A stretch of 32,760 bases of DNA from SYFY01 sp031385325. Lineage in GTDB: Bacteria > Pseudomonadota > Gammaproteobacteria > Pseudomonadales > Azotimanducaceae. The notes below the pieces were generated by a model. That model was not told the DNA's origin, made no database searches, and saw nothing but the letters and a program-made list of their open reading frames with translations. Positions 32,611 through 32,760 of the stretch are shown here, piece by piece. The first letter of the stretch is position 1; every line of letters begins with the position of its first letter. Both the position numbers and the translations under genes were made by a program. The stretch lies in the NCBI GenBank assembly GCA_031385325.1, contig JANNBJ010000058.1, positions 1-32,760 on the forward strand, read 5' to 3'.

Positions 32611-32760
32611 TTGCTGCCGGCTGAAACGTCGCGGTGAGCCCGCTAGCCCGCACTATTCATGAAGGAACGTCGCGAGGGCGTCGAGAGTAACGAAAAGACT
32701 GGGTGGCGCGGACCGGAGCGCGCACAGGCGTGCTTGACAGCACGTCGAGCACGCGGAGGG
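32611..32760. other. Intergenic sequence at the right edge, possible repeat end
   Basis: No gene is supported in the last 150 bases. A tag AGCCCGCACTATTCATGA at about 32644-32661 looks like the end sequence of insertion elements of the IS1380/IS4 kind that I recall from gammaproteobacteria, but only the outer part lies in the window. A small hairpin GTGCT-TGAC-AGCAC is at 32730-32743. Confidence 0.3.

Overview
The window is a GC-rich, densely coded stretch of bacterial chromosome. The creBCD signalling cluster, the HTH/WYL/XRE regulators, MaoC-type hydratases, SDRs, DUF6152 and DUF3604 proteins and a carotenoid-cleavage-type oxygenase all point to an uncultured, probably aerobic Gammaproteobacterium with broad lipid, terpenoid or aromatic metabolism. 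That assignment is inferred from gene content; no rRNA, tRNA or other phylogenetic marker is present except coaE.

Layout: 195-3193 (+) holds an MFS/GPH transporter and a carotenoid oxygenase, ending in a hairpin shared with the convergent creD. 3256-6894 (-) is creB-creC-creD, with an 11-bp-period array of GTGGAAT boxes in front of creD that looks like a CreB operator. 6993-11591 (+) is a molybdopterin oxidoreductase, a DUF547 protein, a cupin-like protein and a PaiB-like flavin-fold protein. A membrane diguanylate cyclase and an SDR follow, then a ~295-bp inverted-repeat element (13788-14083). 14110-15477 (-) carries a DUF6152 protein and an exported dienelactone hydrolase. 15833-20874 (+) carries a thioredoxin-fold selenoprotein interrupted by an in-frame UGA, a WYL regulator, a DUF3604 protein and an esterase. 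21033-23005 (+) is an aldo/keto reductase and an XRE regulator. 23088-25223 (-) is a four-gene operon coaE-PHP-dehydratase-MaoC in which every junction is an ATGA overlap. 25279-26598 (-) is a lipoprotein.

The most striking part is 26705-31539. On the plus strand lie a 2Fe-2S ferredoxin, a UGSC-motif selenoprotein (second in-frame UGA, read as Sec95) and a 366-residue protein of unknown function. Converging on them, with two bases between the stop codons, is a minus-strand set: a Tat-exported Fe-S aldo/keto reductase, larB and larE. LarB and LarE make the nickel-pincer nucleotide (NPN) cofactor. The arrangement suggests an undescribed redox system joining a selenoprotein, a ferredoxin and perhaps an NPN-type cofactor.

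Both UGA codons are followed in the same frame by conserved-looking protein sequence, lie where a redox cysteine is expected (U-G-C and U-G-S-C), and are followed by a hairpin that fits the bacterial SECIS pattern. The selenocysteine machinery (selA, selB, selC, selD) is not in this window and must be elsewhere in the genome if the reading is right. Standard gene callers would cut both genes in two.
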